From contig CALLPZ010000190.1 in NCBI GenBank assembly GCA_938015405.1, positions 1 to 15,417 of the forward strand: 15,417 bases of DNA, written 5' to 3'. Origin of the DNA: an uncultured Pseudanabaenaceae cyanobacterium. GTDB lineage: Bacteria > Cyanobacteriota > Cyanobacteriia > PCC-9006 > JAAUQQ01. A program made the position numbers and the translations under genes. The notes beneath the pieces are model-generated. The model ran no database searches. It was not told where the DNA came from and was given only the letters and a program-made list of their open reading frames with translations. This document shows, one piece after another, positions 1 through 7,099 of the stretch (positions are counted from its first letter, which is position 1; every line of letters starts with the position of its first letter).

Positions 1-62
1 TCGTTTTGTCTATTTTTGCTCTTTGAGCTTTAGATAACATCCAACCTCAGCTTTAGAGAAAC
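1..62. other. Short region downstream of the AraC gene
   Basis: It holds a 9-bp direct repeat AGCTTTAGA at 26-34 and 49-57 and a small GCTC-TTT-GAGC hairpin at 18-28. On the plus strand the hairpin is followed by TTTAGA, so it might end a plus-strand transcript from outside the window. There is no strong terminator for the AraC gene. Confidence 0.3.
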
Positions 63-959
63 TCACAGCTTTTGCCACTGCCTCGGCGTCATCCCCACAA
101 CCCGCTTAAAATGCCGATTTAACAAACTCTGACTGCCAAACCCACAGGCCAACGCCACCTCCACCAAACTCAACTCCCCCTGCCCCAACAACCCCTTCGC
201 CCGTGCCACCCGTCGCCGCACCACAAACTGATGGGGCGCCAACCCAGTCGCCCGCTTAAAACAACGACAAAAATAGGCCGGACTCAAGTGAGCCACCGCC
301 GCCAAATCTCCCAGCCGCAGCTCACAAGCCAAATGGGCCTCCACATAATCCTCCACCGCCGCCAAAGCCCTTCGCGACAACCCCACCGACTCCAGAACCG
401 GCAACCGCTGCTCCCCACAAACCCGCAACAGCTGCATCACCAAAGAACGCCCCAACACTTCCCCATACATCGCCCCCGCCGGATAGCCCTCCGCCACATC
501 CCCCCGCAGCGCCAACGTTAATTGCTGCAACAACTGACTCTGCACCTGCACCTGCGGCACCAACTCAATATCCTCCGAAACCTCCAGCTCCGCCGCCACC
601 CGCTCCACAAACCAAGGCTCAATCACCACCAACACAAACTGCACCTGATCCGCCCAAACGGCCCGATGACTCGCCCCCGCTGGGCAAAAATCCAGCTCCC
701 CCGGCTGCTGCTGATAGCTAGCAAGCCTGCCATCCAGCCACCGCTCATGGCCCACCAAACGAGACCCAATCGGCAAATCCAACACATGGCTCGCCATGCG
801 ATGCTCCATCGCCTCCGCCGCCCCATGGCAATATTCCGCCAAGTAGATACCGCGCCAGGTATCCTCACTCCTCAGCAGCGGCCCCTCCGGCAACACCCGC
901 GACGCCTCCACCGCCTCTGCCAAATCCAAACAAAGCTCACTCCTATTCTGTTTGGCCAT
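63..959 (-). CDS. AraC/XylS-family transcriptional regulator
   Basis: This is a 298-residue one-component DNA-binding regulator. The C-terminal AraC/XylS domain is clear: a first helix-turn-helix at about residues 215-236 (LRLGDLAAVAHLSPAYFCRCF) and a second at about 265-286 (LVEVALACGFGSQSLLNRHF), followed by the family's closing signature GMTPRQWQ at 289-296. Residues 1-200 form the putative sensor half, with a cupin-like stretch near 60-115 (GERWLDG-like turn, FCPAGASH), but no ligand can be read from it. The ATG at 959 has no obvious Shine-Dalgarno sequence, which is common in cyanobacteria. The gene lies 69 bp downstream of the hydrolase gene on the same strand, so it may be its co-transcribed regulator; that link is inference. 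Its codons end strikingly often in G. Family confidence is high; the target and inducer are unknown. Confidence 0.9.
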   Translation of the reverse strand: MAKQNRSELCLDLAEAVEASRVLPEGPLLRSEDTWRGIYLAEYCHGAAEAMEHRMASHVLDLPIGSRLVGHERWLDGRLASYQQQPGELDFCPAGASHRAVWADQVQFVLVVIEPWFVERVAAELEVSEDIELVPQVQVQSQLLQQLTLALRGDVAEGYPAGAMYGEVLGRSLVMQLLRVCGEQRLPVLESVGLSRRALAAVEDYVEAHLACELRLGDLAAVAHLSPAYFCRCFKRATGLAPHQFVVRRRVARAKGLLGQGELSLVEVALACGFGSQSLLNRHFKRVVGMTPRQWQKL

Positions 960-1028
960 TACGTTAAACCGAGCAGCCTCACCACCTTACCCCATGGCTA
1001 ATGCAACCTGCCAAACCAGTTGTACTAG

Positions 1029-2672
1029 CTACTCATCCTGTATAGGAACCACCGATCGCACCAAATGCATCCGCAGCGAATCCCCCGCACTCACCCCCTC
1101 CACATACCCCGACGACAAATAGTCACGCGCCCCCGCCTCATCCCTCACATAAACATCCACCGCCGCCACCAAAGCCGTCCCTAAATTGGCCTGAAAAACC
1201 GCATTCGCCTCAGCGAAAGACTGCCCCAACGCATCCTCCAACCCCAAAAAGTCCCAAATCACCCCAGTCACCCCCTCCTCATGGGACCAATTCTCAACCA
1301 TATAGAGATACTTTTCAGGCGCATTGGTTAACCAACCAAACGGTTCAACCTGCTCCGGCACAATCGGCGCAGCCAAATCAGAATCACCCGCTACCATCAC
1401 CGTCGGAATCGTAATCTTCCCCATCCCCGCCTCCCCAAACAAACTCGCCACCGGCGACAACCCCACCACCAACTGCACCCGCCCATCCCGCAAACTCCCA
1501 TCCTGCAAAGACCGAGCCATCGCCCCAGGCAACTCCAAAGCCCGACAGGCCAACAACAACGCCGTATCCACTTCAATAAACCGCGACAAACAACGCCCCC
1601 GCAAATGGTCAAAATCCACCGTTGCACCACTCGTCATCAGCGCCGTATACCCCCCCATGGAATGACCCACCAAGGCAACGCGATCCAACAGAAGCCGCCC
1701 CTGATAATCCGCCCCATTGCGCCGCTCCAGCTCATCCAAAACCGCCGCAATATCCAAAGGGCGAACCACAAACTCACTCGGCAAAAACGACTCCTGAGAC
1801 AGACCCGCCTCCAACGCCAAACGCTGGCCAAAATTACTCCCCACCTGGTCCGGCACCGCCACCACCACCCCATAGGATGCCAAATGCGTCGCTAACCCCG
1901 CAAAATACTTGCGATTAATCGCATAGCCATGGGACATCACCACCACCGGCAACGGACCCGTTATCCCATCCAGCACCTGGGGCTGATAAACATCGACGGG
2001 ATAGCGCCGCTCTCGGTCCGAGTCTTCCAGCATCCAGCTCTGACGGGCGACCACCCAAGGACCTGGCTTGGACAATGACGGCAAGGCTTCTGGATTGATC
2101 GGCGATCGCCTCGCCTCAGATAAAGCCACCTGCTTCACCTGGGCCACCACTGTTGCATCAGCATCCCAAGCCGCCCGAATCCTACGCCAATCTCCCCAAG
2201 CCTGGGCTAAATCCAAGCGAATACTCTCCGCCGGGAACGCCTCCAAAACTCCCATTGGAGTCGCGCCCCCCGGCTCGCTCCCAGCCAACACAATCGCCGC
2301 CCGCAACGCCAGCTTACCGTTCTGCCCAGACGGCATCTGAATAATGCCCCCCGCATAGTCCAAAACCTTATCCCCCATGGGAGAGTAGAGCCACTGAGAA
2401 GCAGGCACCGTCTCCGAAGACTCCATCGTTTGGGTCAACCCCTCCCGTAGCTGAGTCCGAGCCTGAGAGGGCAGAAAATTGAGAAATGCCGCTAACTCCG
2501 CATCAACCGTTCCCTGCTCAGCAAACGCCTTAATCGAATCCACCGCCAGGCTATCGCCCAAAATACCAAACTGAAATGAGATACGTTCAGCAGCTTGGGC
2601 AGTTGTGCAGCTAGCTGCGATGGCGATCGCGCCCAAAATAAAGCGTGGCAGAGCCTGAAACGGACGAAGCAT
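1029..2672 (-). CDS. Secreted DUF1400-type alpha/beta hydrolase
   Basis: This 547-residue protein looks like an exported esterase or lipase of the cyanobacterial type that carries a DUF1400 region before an alpha/beta-hydrolase domain. Residues 1-27 read as a signal peptide (basic start, hydrophobic FILGAIAIAA, AxA site at TAQA). A Cys at 22 makes a lipoprotein conceivable, though the lipobox is poor. DUF1400-like sequence follows at about 28-110 (ISFQFGILGDSLAVDSI). The catalytic domain shows the oxyanion strand VVVMSHG (243-249), nucleophile elbow GHSMGG with Ser338, a likely acid in VAGDSD (427-432) and a likely His464 in NWSHEEG. Together this resembles the PAF-acetylhydrolase/chlorophyllase-like branch; the substrate cannot be read. 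An in-frame GTG at 2741 would add 23 residues before the signal peptide, so ATG 2672 was chosen. A GTG at 2678 is nearly equivalent. A GGAGGG lies at 2696-2701, too far upstream to decide. Confidence 0.85.
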   Translation of the reverse strand: MLRPFQALPRFILGAIAIAASCTTAQAAERISFQFGILGDSLAVDSIKAFAEQGTVDAELAAFLNFLPSQARTQLREGLTQTMESSETVPASQWLYSPMGDKVLDYAGGIIQMPSGQNGKLALRAAIVLAGSEPGGATPMGVLEAFPAESIRLDLAQAWGDWRRIRAAWDADATVVAQVKQVALSEARRSPINPEALPSLSKPGPWVVARQSWMLEDSDRERRYPVDVYQPQVLDGITGPLPVVVMSHGYAINRKYFAGLATHLASYGVVVAVPDQVGSNFGQRLALEAGLSQESFLPSEFVVRPLDIAAVLDELERRNGADYQGRLLLDRVALVGHSMGGYTALMTSGATVDFDHLRGRCLSRFIEVDTALLLACRALELPGAMARSLQDGSLRDGRVQLVVGLSPVASLFGEAGMGKITIPTVMVAGDSDLAAPIVPEQVEPFGWLTNAPEKYLYMVENWSHEEGVTGVIWDFLGLEDALGQSFAEANAVFQANLGTALVAAVDVYVRDEAGARDYLSSGYVEGVSAGDSLRMHLVRSVVPIQDE

Positions 2673-2905
2673 GGGCACGAATCCGAAAATAGAATCCCTC
2701 CGACTATGACATCCATTCCCTAAAACGACCTTTTGGCGCACCTCTCAAATCTGCTCCGCCCCTGTTTTGGGGCTTCATCCTGAACAGGCCGAATGGAGGA
2801 GGCTAGGAGGAGTTGTCTTGCCCCTTGAGCAGGTATGACATCCTTTCTCAGACATCACCCAAACTTAAGTTAGGGAAGACCTCCCCCCTCACAACACAAC
2901 ATCCC

Positions 2906-4603
2906 TCAACTCGCCACCTTTACAGAGACCTTAGCCGCCACCGGCTCCGACTCTACCTCCACTGGCTTCTCCACCAACGCCTTAAACCGAGGCTGAGAGC
3001 GCAACACCGCCAAATCACGATCCTCCTTCGCCAACACCAAACTCTCCTCATCCCCCAGCTCAATCGCCCGCGTCAAACTATTCAACGCCTGCTGATGCCG
3101 AGACAACCGCGCATAAGCACAGGCCCGGTTATACCAAGCCTCCGCTGCATCCGGCTCTAGCGCGATCGCCCGATCAAAGCTCCCCACTGCCTCCAGATAC
3201 CGCCCCAAGCCATGCAGCGCATTGCCATGGTTATACCAAGCCTCATACTTATCCGGCTTCACTCCAAACGCCTGGGCATAGCTCTCCAAGGCCACCTCAG
3301 CCTGATCTAAAGCCTGCAAGGCATTGCCTCGATTATTCCAAGCCTCATGGTGCTGCGGATCCACCACCACCGCCTTGTCATAACTCAATACTGCTGCCTC
3401 ATGCTCCCCTAGGGCATACAAGGCATTGCCTCGGCAGTACCAAGTCTCCGCCACACTGGGATTGAGATTATTCGCCTTATCATATTGGGCGATCGCCTCA
3501 CTACACTGTCCTAACTTCGACAGCGCATGGCCCAACTGTTGCAACGCAAACCGCTTCTTACCATCCAACCGTAAACACTTGCGATAACTCGCCGCCGCCT
3601 CGGCATACCGCTCCAGCCGATACAGCGCATTGGCTCGATTACACCAAATCGAAGCCTGAGCCCCATTGATACGAGTTGCCTTGTCATAGCTCGCGATCGC
3701 ATCCTGATAGCGGCCCAAACAATACAGCGTATTACCGCGATTATTCCAAAGCTGATGGGTACCAGAGCCCAGCTTACAGGCCTGCTCATAGCTCTCCAAG
3801 GCAGCAGCATATTGACCTTGCCCTTGGAGTACATTGCCTCGCTGTTGCCAAGTCAACAGTCGCTTCTCATCCAATGCCAGCGCATCGTCATAGCTGGCCA
3901 AAGCTTCCTCAGCCTTACCTAGCGACGCCAGCGAATTCCCTCGATTATGCCAAGCTGCACTATGCTTCGAATCTAGCATGAGCGCTCGCCCATAGCTCTG
4001 CACCGCTTCTGCATAGTCACCCCTGCAATGGAGTGCATTACCTCGGTTATTCCACAGCTCCGGCAGCTCAGCATTGATCGCGATCGCCCCGTCATAACTG
4101 GCGATCGCCTCGTCATAGCGCTTCAGCTCATGGAGCATCGCCCCCTGACGGAGCAGCGCCTCACCCCGCAAGGAACCCGCCTCCTGGAGAAAGCTCAACG
4201 CTTTCTCATAGGCCTGCAAGCTTTCCCCAGGGCGCTGCAGCTTAAGCAACACCTTAGCCTGGTGCATCCACAATGCTGGATCCTCCGGCTCTAGTTCCAA
4301 CGCAGCCTGAAAACAATCCAAAGCAAACTGATGCTGGCTAAGAAAATATAGCAACTCCCCCTGGAGCGCCAAATTACCAGACTGCTCCAAGCCATCCTGA
4401 GCCGTCGCCTGCTGCCAATGCAATCGGCATTGCTCACGATCCTCCTGCTCCAAATAAAGGAAGCCCAAAGTGAGGTGAGTCTCAAACCGGCGATCGTGAC
4501 TTAAACGACGTTGCTTAAGCAAAGCAGTATATTCAACGATCTGCTGCTCACAGTCCTCTTCGGAGAGGGACTTAGCCTGCTCAATATAAAAATAGAGACT
4601 CAT
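2906..4603 (-). CDS. Tetratricopeptide-repeat protein with ten in-phase 34-residue units
   Basis: This 565-residue soluble protein consists almost entirely of TPRs, helical-hairpin units used as protein-interaction scaffolds. It has no signal peptide or membrane segment and is probably cytoplasmic. Irregular TPR-like units fill about residues 40-180. Then the landmark W of the WxNRGNAL motif recurs exactly every 34 residues at 184, 218, 252, 286, 320, 388, 422, 456 and 490; only the unit at 354 has Leu there. Each unit continues with the typical G-x-Y-x-x-A-[IVL]-x-S-Y-D-x-A pattern. The end (about 517-543, AKEDRDLAVLRSQPRF) matches the D.DL..LR..PRF cap often seen at the close of cyanobacterial TPR arrays, followed by a Val/Glu/Lys-rich tail. 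No enzymatic domain is attached. ATG 4603 gives a natural start. Its partner and process are unknown and the neighbours do not help. Confidence 0.93.
   Translation of the reverse strand: MSLYFYIEQAKSLSEEDCEQQIVEYTALLKQRRLSHDRRFETHLTLGFLYLEQEDREQCRLHWQQATAQDGLEQSGNLALQGELLYFLSQHQFALDCFQAALELEPEDPALWMHQAKVLLKLQRPGESLQAYEKALSFLQEAGSLRGEALLRQGAMLHELKRYDEAIASYDGAIAINAELPELWNNRGNALHCRGDYAEAVQSYGRALMLDSKHSAAWHNRGNSLASLGKAEEALASYDDALALDEKRLLTWQQRGNVLQGQGQYAAALESYEQACKLGSGTHQLWNNRGNTLYCLGRYQDAIASYDKATRINGAQASIWCNRANALYRLERYAEAAASYRKCLRLDGKKRFALQQLGHALSKLGQCSEAIAQYDKANNLNPSVAETWYCRGNALYALGEHEAAVLSYDKAVVVDPQHHEAWNNRGNALQALDQAEVALESYAQAFGVKPDKYEAWYNHGNALHGLGRYLEAVGSFDRAIALEPDAAEAWYNRACAYARLSRHQQALNSLTRAIELGDEESLVLAKEDRDLAVLRSQPRFKALVEKPVEVESEPVAAKVSVKVAS
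3035..4054 (-). repeat. 102-bp tandem coding repeats within the TPR gene (10 units)
   Basis: The DNA repeats with a 102-bp period, matching 34-residue units 184-523 of the TPR protein. On the plus strand a recurring core of the form GCATTGCCTCGATTATTCCA appears with variations at about 3227, 3329, 3431, 3635, 3737, 3839, 3941 and 4043. Similarity at the base level, not only at the protein level, suggests the array grew by internal duplication and is still homogenised. Copy number could vary between strains. Confidence 0.85.
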
Positions 4604-4787
4604 ATAAGACCGTCATGACAAGCATGCAATGAGCTTCGAATCATCCATCGACCCAACCTAAGCCTTATCGACACAAGCGAAAACCAGTACCAAAGACTGA
4701 GCTGACGCCAGTTGCTAGAGCAAAACATTGGGGGAAATGGAAGCTCTCAGCCCATCCAGGCTTCGAATGTAAAAATATACTTATATG

Positions 4788-4818
4788 TATCCGTAAGCCA
4801 AGCGGCTTACTCCGGATA
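4788..4818 (-). terminator. Likely rho-independent terminator of the PTPA-CTERM gene
   Basis: GTAAGCC (4793-4799) and GGCTTAC (4804-4810) form a 7-bp stem with a 4-nt loop. TATCC (4788-4792) and GGATA (4814-4818) extend it by 5 bp across a TCC bulge. On the minus strand it is followed about 13 nt later by a T-rich stretch (TATATTTTT). It lies 78 nt past the stop of the PTPA-CTERM gene and is the last of three hairpins there. Confidence 0.55.
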
Positions 4819-4825
4819 GTTAGAA

Positions 4826-4859
4826 AGCGAGTTCCAGCAGAATTTAGCCAGAACTCGCT
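4826..4859 (-). terminator. Second hairpin downstream of the PTPA-CTERM gene
   Basis: A perfect 9-bp inverted repeat, AGCGAGTTC (4826-4834) and GAACTCGCT (4851-4859), has a 16-nt loop. On the minus strand the stem is followed directly by TTTCTAAC, only a short T run, so it could be a weak terminator or an mRNA 3'-end stabiliser. It lies between the other two hairpins of this intergenic region. Confidence 0.45.
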
Positions 4860-4869
4860 CCAAATCACC

Positions 4870-4890
4870 CCATCGCCATAACAGCGATGG
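4870..4890 (-). repeat. Hairpin just past the PTPA-CTERM stop codon
   Basis: CCATCGC (4870-4876) and GCGATGG (4884-4890) form a perfect 7-bp stem with a 7-nt loop, 5 nt after the stop codon. No T run follows it on the minus strand, so it is more likely an RNA 3'-end structure than a terminator by itself. Confidence 0.4.
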
Positions 4891-4895
4891 TGCGA

Positions 4896-5477
4896 TTATG
4901 CAGCAGCTTCAGACTGCTGCTTCTTGCGACGCACGATGGTAGCACCGAAGCCTAGCAAACCAGGCAGGAGCGCAGGCGTAGGAATAGGGTCAGCTTTACC
5001 TAAGACGTAGGAAAGACCGTTGGTGCTGTCTTCAATGCTGATGCCATTGGCCCAATCATTGGTGAACAACTGTACGTTCTGACCATTGGTCAAGGGCTTC
5101 AGAGTCAAGAGAGTCTCAGAAATCTCAAAAGGAACGGGGAAACCACCCACATTGAGAGGAGGATTCGTGAACGAGTTCCAGAAGGAGTTAGCTCCCGTGA
5201 AGTTGCCCAGGTTGCCAGCGATGGAATTGATATTCCAGTCGTAGTCCAAGAAGTTATTAGCATCGGTCAAGCTGAGATCCTGAGGTGTAGCCGTCAGGGT
5301 CGCAGGGCCGTCATAGGTAACCGTACCTGTGATGTCAAACACAGCTACGCCACTACCAATATCAAACACTTGAAAGTTAGTGTCGTATGTAGTTGCCGCT
5401 TGAGCGGGCATGGAAATTGCTGCAGCGGTCAGGATGGCGCCAGCCAGCATTCCGGTCTTTACTTTAACTGTGATCAT
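4896..5477 (-). CDS. Exported PTPA/PEP-CTERM sorting-signal protein
   Basis: This 193-residue secreted protein has no recognised enzymatic domain. Residues 1-27 form a signal peptide (KVK, hydrophobic core, cleavage near PAQA-A). The mature part is rich in Asn, Thr, Gly and Phe and has few charges. The C-terminus has the tripartite sorting tail: PTPALLPG at 167-174, a short hydrophobic segment (LLGFGATIV) and a basic cluster RRKK at 183-186. This is the cyanobacterial PTPA variant of PEP-CTERM, processed in such systems by an exosortase at the membrane. No exosortase gene is in the window, so one must be elsewhere. ATG 5477 has a weak AAGG 7 nt upstream. The gene stands alone with a long structured leader and three hairpins behind it. 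The sorting class is fairly certain; the role (envelope, extracellular matrix or surface) is inference. Confidence 0.85.
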   Translation of the reverse strand: MITVKVKTGMLAGAILTAAAISMPAQAATTYDTNFQVFDIGSGVAVFDITGTVTYDGPATLTATPQDLSLTDANNFLDYDWNINSIAGNLGNFTGANSFWNSFTNPPLNVGGFPVPFEISETLLTLKPLTNGQNVQLFTNDWANGISIEDSTNGLSYVLGKADPIPTPALLPGLLGFGATIVRRKKQQSEAAA

Positions 5478-5825
5478 GTTCTTGCCTTAAGACGTATGAG
5501 CGGCGATGGCGGATACCAAAAGACTCAGAAAATCGCCGGATAGAGAAGCTGCTGGACCCAACAGCGGTGCCACAAAAGTGACTACGGCTTAGGTCGCGTA
5601 TGTACATAAATGCCTGAACCAAAGGTAAGGCATTTTCTTACCGTCACGGAGTTATCTAGGGAAATAGATGTGCTTTTTCTTACTCTAAAAAAAATTGATT
5701 AAAGTTTCCGGATCACAACTCTGGAAGATGTATAAAAAAGGTCAATCAGCAAGCAGATTTGCCGACATTGCCGCTCTTTAGACCCTAATTGCCCTGATCA
5801 CGGCCCTGGCTATCCTCTAATCGAT
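5478..5825. other. 348-bp intergenic region upstream of the PTPA-CTERM gene
   Basis: No convincing gene lies here. On the minus strand it contains the end of the YbhN-like transcription unit and the promoter and leader of the PTPA-CTERM gene. Visible structure: overlapping inverted repeats at 5608-5642; a 9-bp direct repeat TTTTCTTAC at 5633-5641 and 5675-5683 (42 bp apart); an A/T-rich tract near 5684-5705; and a run of six A at 5733-5738, read as T on the minus strand, which could end the upstream transcript. I could not place a confident -35/-10 pair. Confidence 0.6.
5608..5642 (-). promoter_or_regulatory. Two overlapping, mutually exclusive inverted repeats in the PTPA-CTERM gene leader
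   Basis: AAATGCCT (5608-5615) pairs perfectly with AGGCATTT (5628-5635), 12-nt spacer. GGTAAG (5624-5629) pairs perfectly with CTTACC (5637-5642), 7-nt spacer. The two share bases 5628-5629 and interleave, so an RNA could form one or the other. The element lies 131-165 nt upstream of the start codon at 5477. It could be an RNA switch-like leader or an overlapping protein-binding site; no known riboswitch class is recognised. Confidence 0.35.
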
Positions 5826-6830
5826 TTACAACTTCTTGCGATAGCTCTCTAATTCACAGCCACAGAACAAGACAATGCCCACAAGCAGAGGCAAGAGATA
5901 ATACAAACCTCGGTAAGCCAACATGGCCCCAAAGAATTCAGGTATGGCCGCATCTGGCCAAGTCAGGGCCAGTAGCAAAACGGTCTCGAAGACCCCTAGA
6001 CCACCTGGCACATTACTCATCACGGTTGCCACCTTCGCGAGTAAATAGGCACCTAAAAAGAGGGGATAGGATGGCAAATAGGCCTGGGGCAATAGCACAT
6101 ACAAAATAGCTGCCACGGTTGCCCAATCAGCGAGAGTCACCCAGACCTGGCCCAAGGCTAATTCCAACGGCATGGCAGGCAAAACCCAGTTTCCTAGACG
6201 TAGCGATCGCCGTCCTGCTCCCCAGCGCGATCGTGCCTCACCCAAAGCACTCCAGCCCAAGTGAGCTGCAATCAGTCCTAACCCCAGCCCACCTAGTGGA
6301 CGGACTAAACCCACTGGCAACCGCAGCAATTCCGAGACCCAGTCTGGAGCCAGGGTAAACAAACCACCGCCCACTGCCCCTAGCCCCACCCAAAAGCAAA
6401 GACTAGAAAACAAAATCACCCGAGTAATATCCCCGGTAGACAGGCCCCAGCGGCCATAAAAGCGATAGCGTACCGCTGCGCCGCTGAGCACCGAAAAGCC
6501 GATGTTATTGCTTAGGGCATAGCCGACAATCGCCACGGTTGCTGCCTTGGCATAGCTCAAACGACGGCGGGCATAGCGCAGGGAGAATACGTCATAGAGC
6601 GTCAAGATGCCGTAGTTCAGTACTGTCAACCCCAAAGCCAAGCCAACGGCGTAGGAAGGAATTGCGCGTAAACTCTGCCAAATTTCCGAGGGGGGCGTCT
6701 GCTCCAGGGTTTGGCCCAAAGACCAAAGCGACAGTACCAACAGCACAAGTCCCAAGATCAACGAGAACCACTGCCGCAAGGGTCGCTGAGGACGGGCTTG
6801 GGGCGAGTCCAGCTCCTCGGATGGAACCAT
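5826..6830 (-). CDS. YbhN/UPF0104-family membrane protein (LPG-synthase transmembrane-domain-like)
   Basis: This 334-residue polytopic inner-membrane protein resembles the flippase/transmembrane half of MprF (lysyl-phosphatidylglycerol synthase) without the aminoacyl-transferase domain. About eight hydrophobic segments are visible, starting at 22-38 and 60-80. Family-typical motifs are GYALSNNIGFSVLSGAAVRYRFY (103-125, polar and Arg residues in the membrane) and SNVPGGLGVFET (272-283). Such proteins are thought to move or handle lipids or isoprenoids, but the substrate here is unknown. The frame is open to an ATG at 7016, giving 396 residues, but the extra 62 residues look non-homologous, and that ATG sits in the loop of a 10-bp hairpin terminating the upstream gene. 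ATG 6830 has GGAG at 6837-6840, 6 nt away, and gives the usual family length. Start confidence is good; function confidence is low. Confidence 0.85.
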   Translation of the reverse strand: MVPSEELDSPQARPQRPLRQWFSLILGLVLLVLSLWSLGQTLEQTPPSEIWQSLRAIPSYAVGLALGLTVLNYGILTLYDVFSLRYARRRLSYAKAATVAIVGYALSNNIGFSVLSGAAVRYRFYGRWGLSTGDITRVILFSSLCFWVGLGAVGGGLFTLAPDWVSELLRLPVGLVRPLGGLGLGLIAAHLGWSALGEARSRWGAGRRSLRLGNWVLPAMPLELALGQVWVTLADWATVAAILYVLLPQAYLPSYPLFLGAYLLAKVATVMSNVPGGLGVFETVLLLALTWPDAAIPEFFGAMLAYRGLYYLLPLLVGIVLFCGCELESYRKKL

Positions 6831-6836
6831 CGAGCG

Positions 6837-6840
6837 CTCC
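6837..6840 (-). promoter_or_regulatory. Ribosome binding site deciding the YbhN-like start
   Basis: On the minus strand GGAG (within CGGCGGAGCG) lies 6 nt before ATG 6830. This supports that start over the upstream in-frame ATG at 7016. Confidence 0.55.
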
Positions 6841-6998
6841 GCCGATGTAGCAGCAAAAGGCTTAAACAGGGAATGCAGCAAATATTTCAACAGAGCAGCC
6901 CGAGCAAAACGGCAATCGACTGACCCATTAGCCTTGGAGGTCTCTAGCGTCCAAACCTCTAGCCTCCAAGCCCTAGCCTCATTCACCCTCAACCAACA

Positions 6999-7030
6999 AA
7001 TGCCCCTGACCGACATGGCACAGGGGCATT
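6999..7030 (-). terminator. Terminator-like hairpin after the AI-2E family gene
   Basis: AATGCCCCTG (6999-7008) and CAGGGGCATT (7021-7030) form a perfect 10-bp stem with a 12-nt loop, about 70 nt after the stop of the AI-2E family gene. On the minus strand it is followed by TTGTTGGTTG, which is only moderately T-rich. It probably separates that gene from the YbhN-like gene. Confidence 0.6.
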
Positions 7031-7099
7031 GAAATGCGCTGAAGATGCGCTAGGAATGCTCAGGAGCCAAGGCTCAAAAGCAGAAGTTCAAACGCAAAA

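Noticed and set aside
231..1001. Two long plus-strand open frames rich in His, Pro, Arg and Gln, opposite the AraC gene
   Set aside because: Their composition follows from the C-rich plus strand and the G-ending codons of the AraC gene; no real protein features.
2862..2871. AACTTAAGTT palindrome upstream of the hydrolase gene
   Set aside because: A single 10-bp palindrome far from the start with no promoter elements placed around it; too little to call a regulatory site.
3035..4054. Regular 102-bp repeats as a possible CRISPR or satellite array
   Set aside because: The period equals 34 codons and encodes TPR units in an open frame; there are no unique spacers between identical short repeats.
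4665..4868. 67-residue open frame on the minus strand between the PTPA-CTERM and TPR genes
   Set aside because: It runs through two of the three hairpins, has no ribosome binding site and shows no domain-like composition.
6831..7016. 62-residue N-terminal extension of the YbhN-like protein
   Set aside because: The upstream ATG lies in the loop of the 10-bp hairpin that ends the previous gene, while the downstream ATG has a good Shine-Dalgarno sequence and gives the normal family length.
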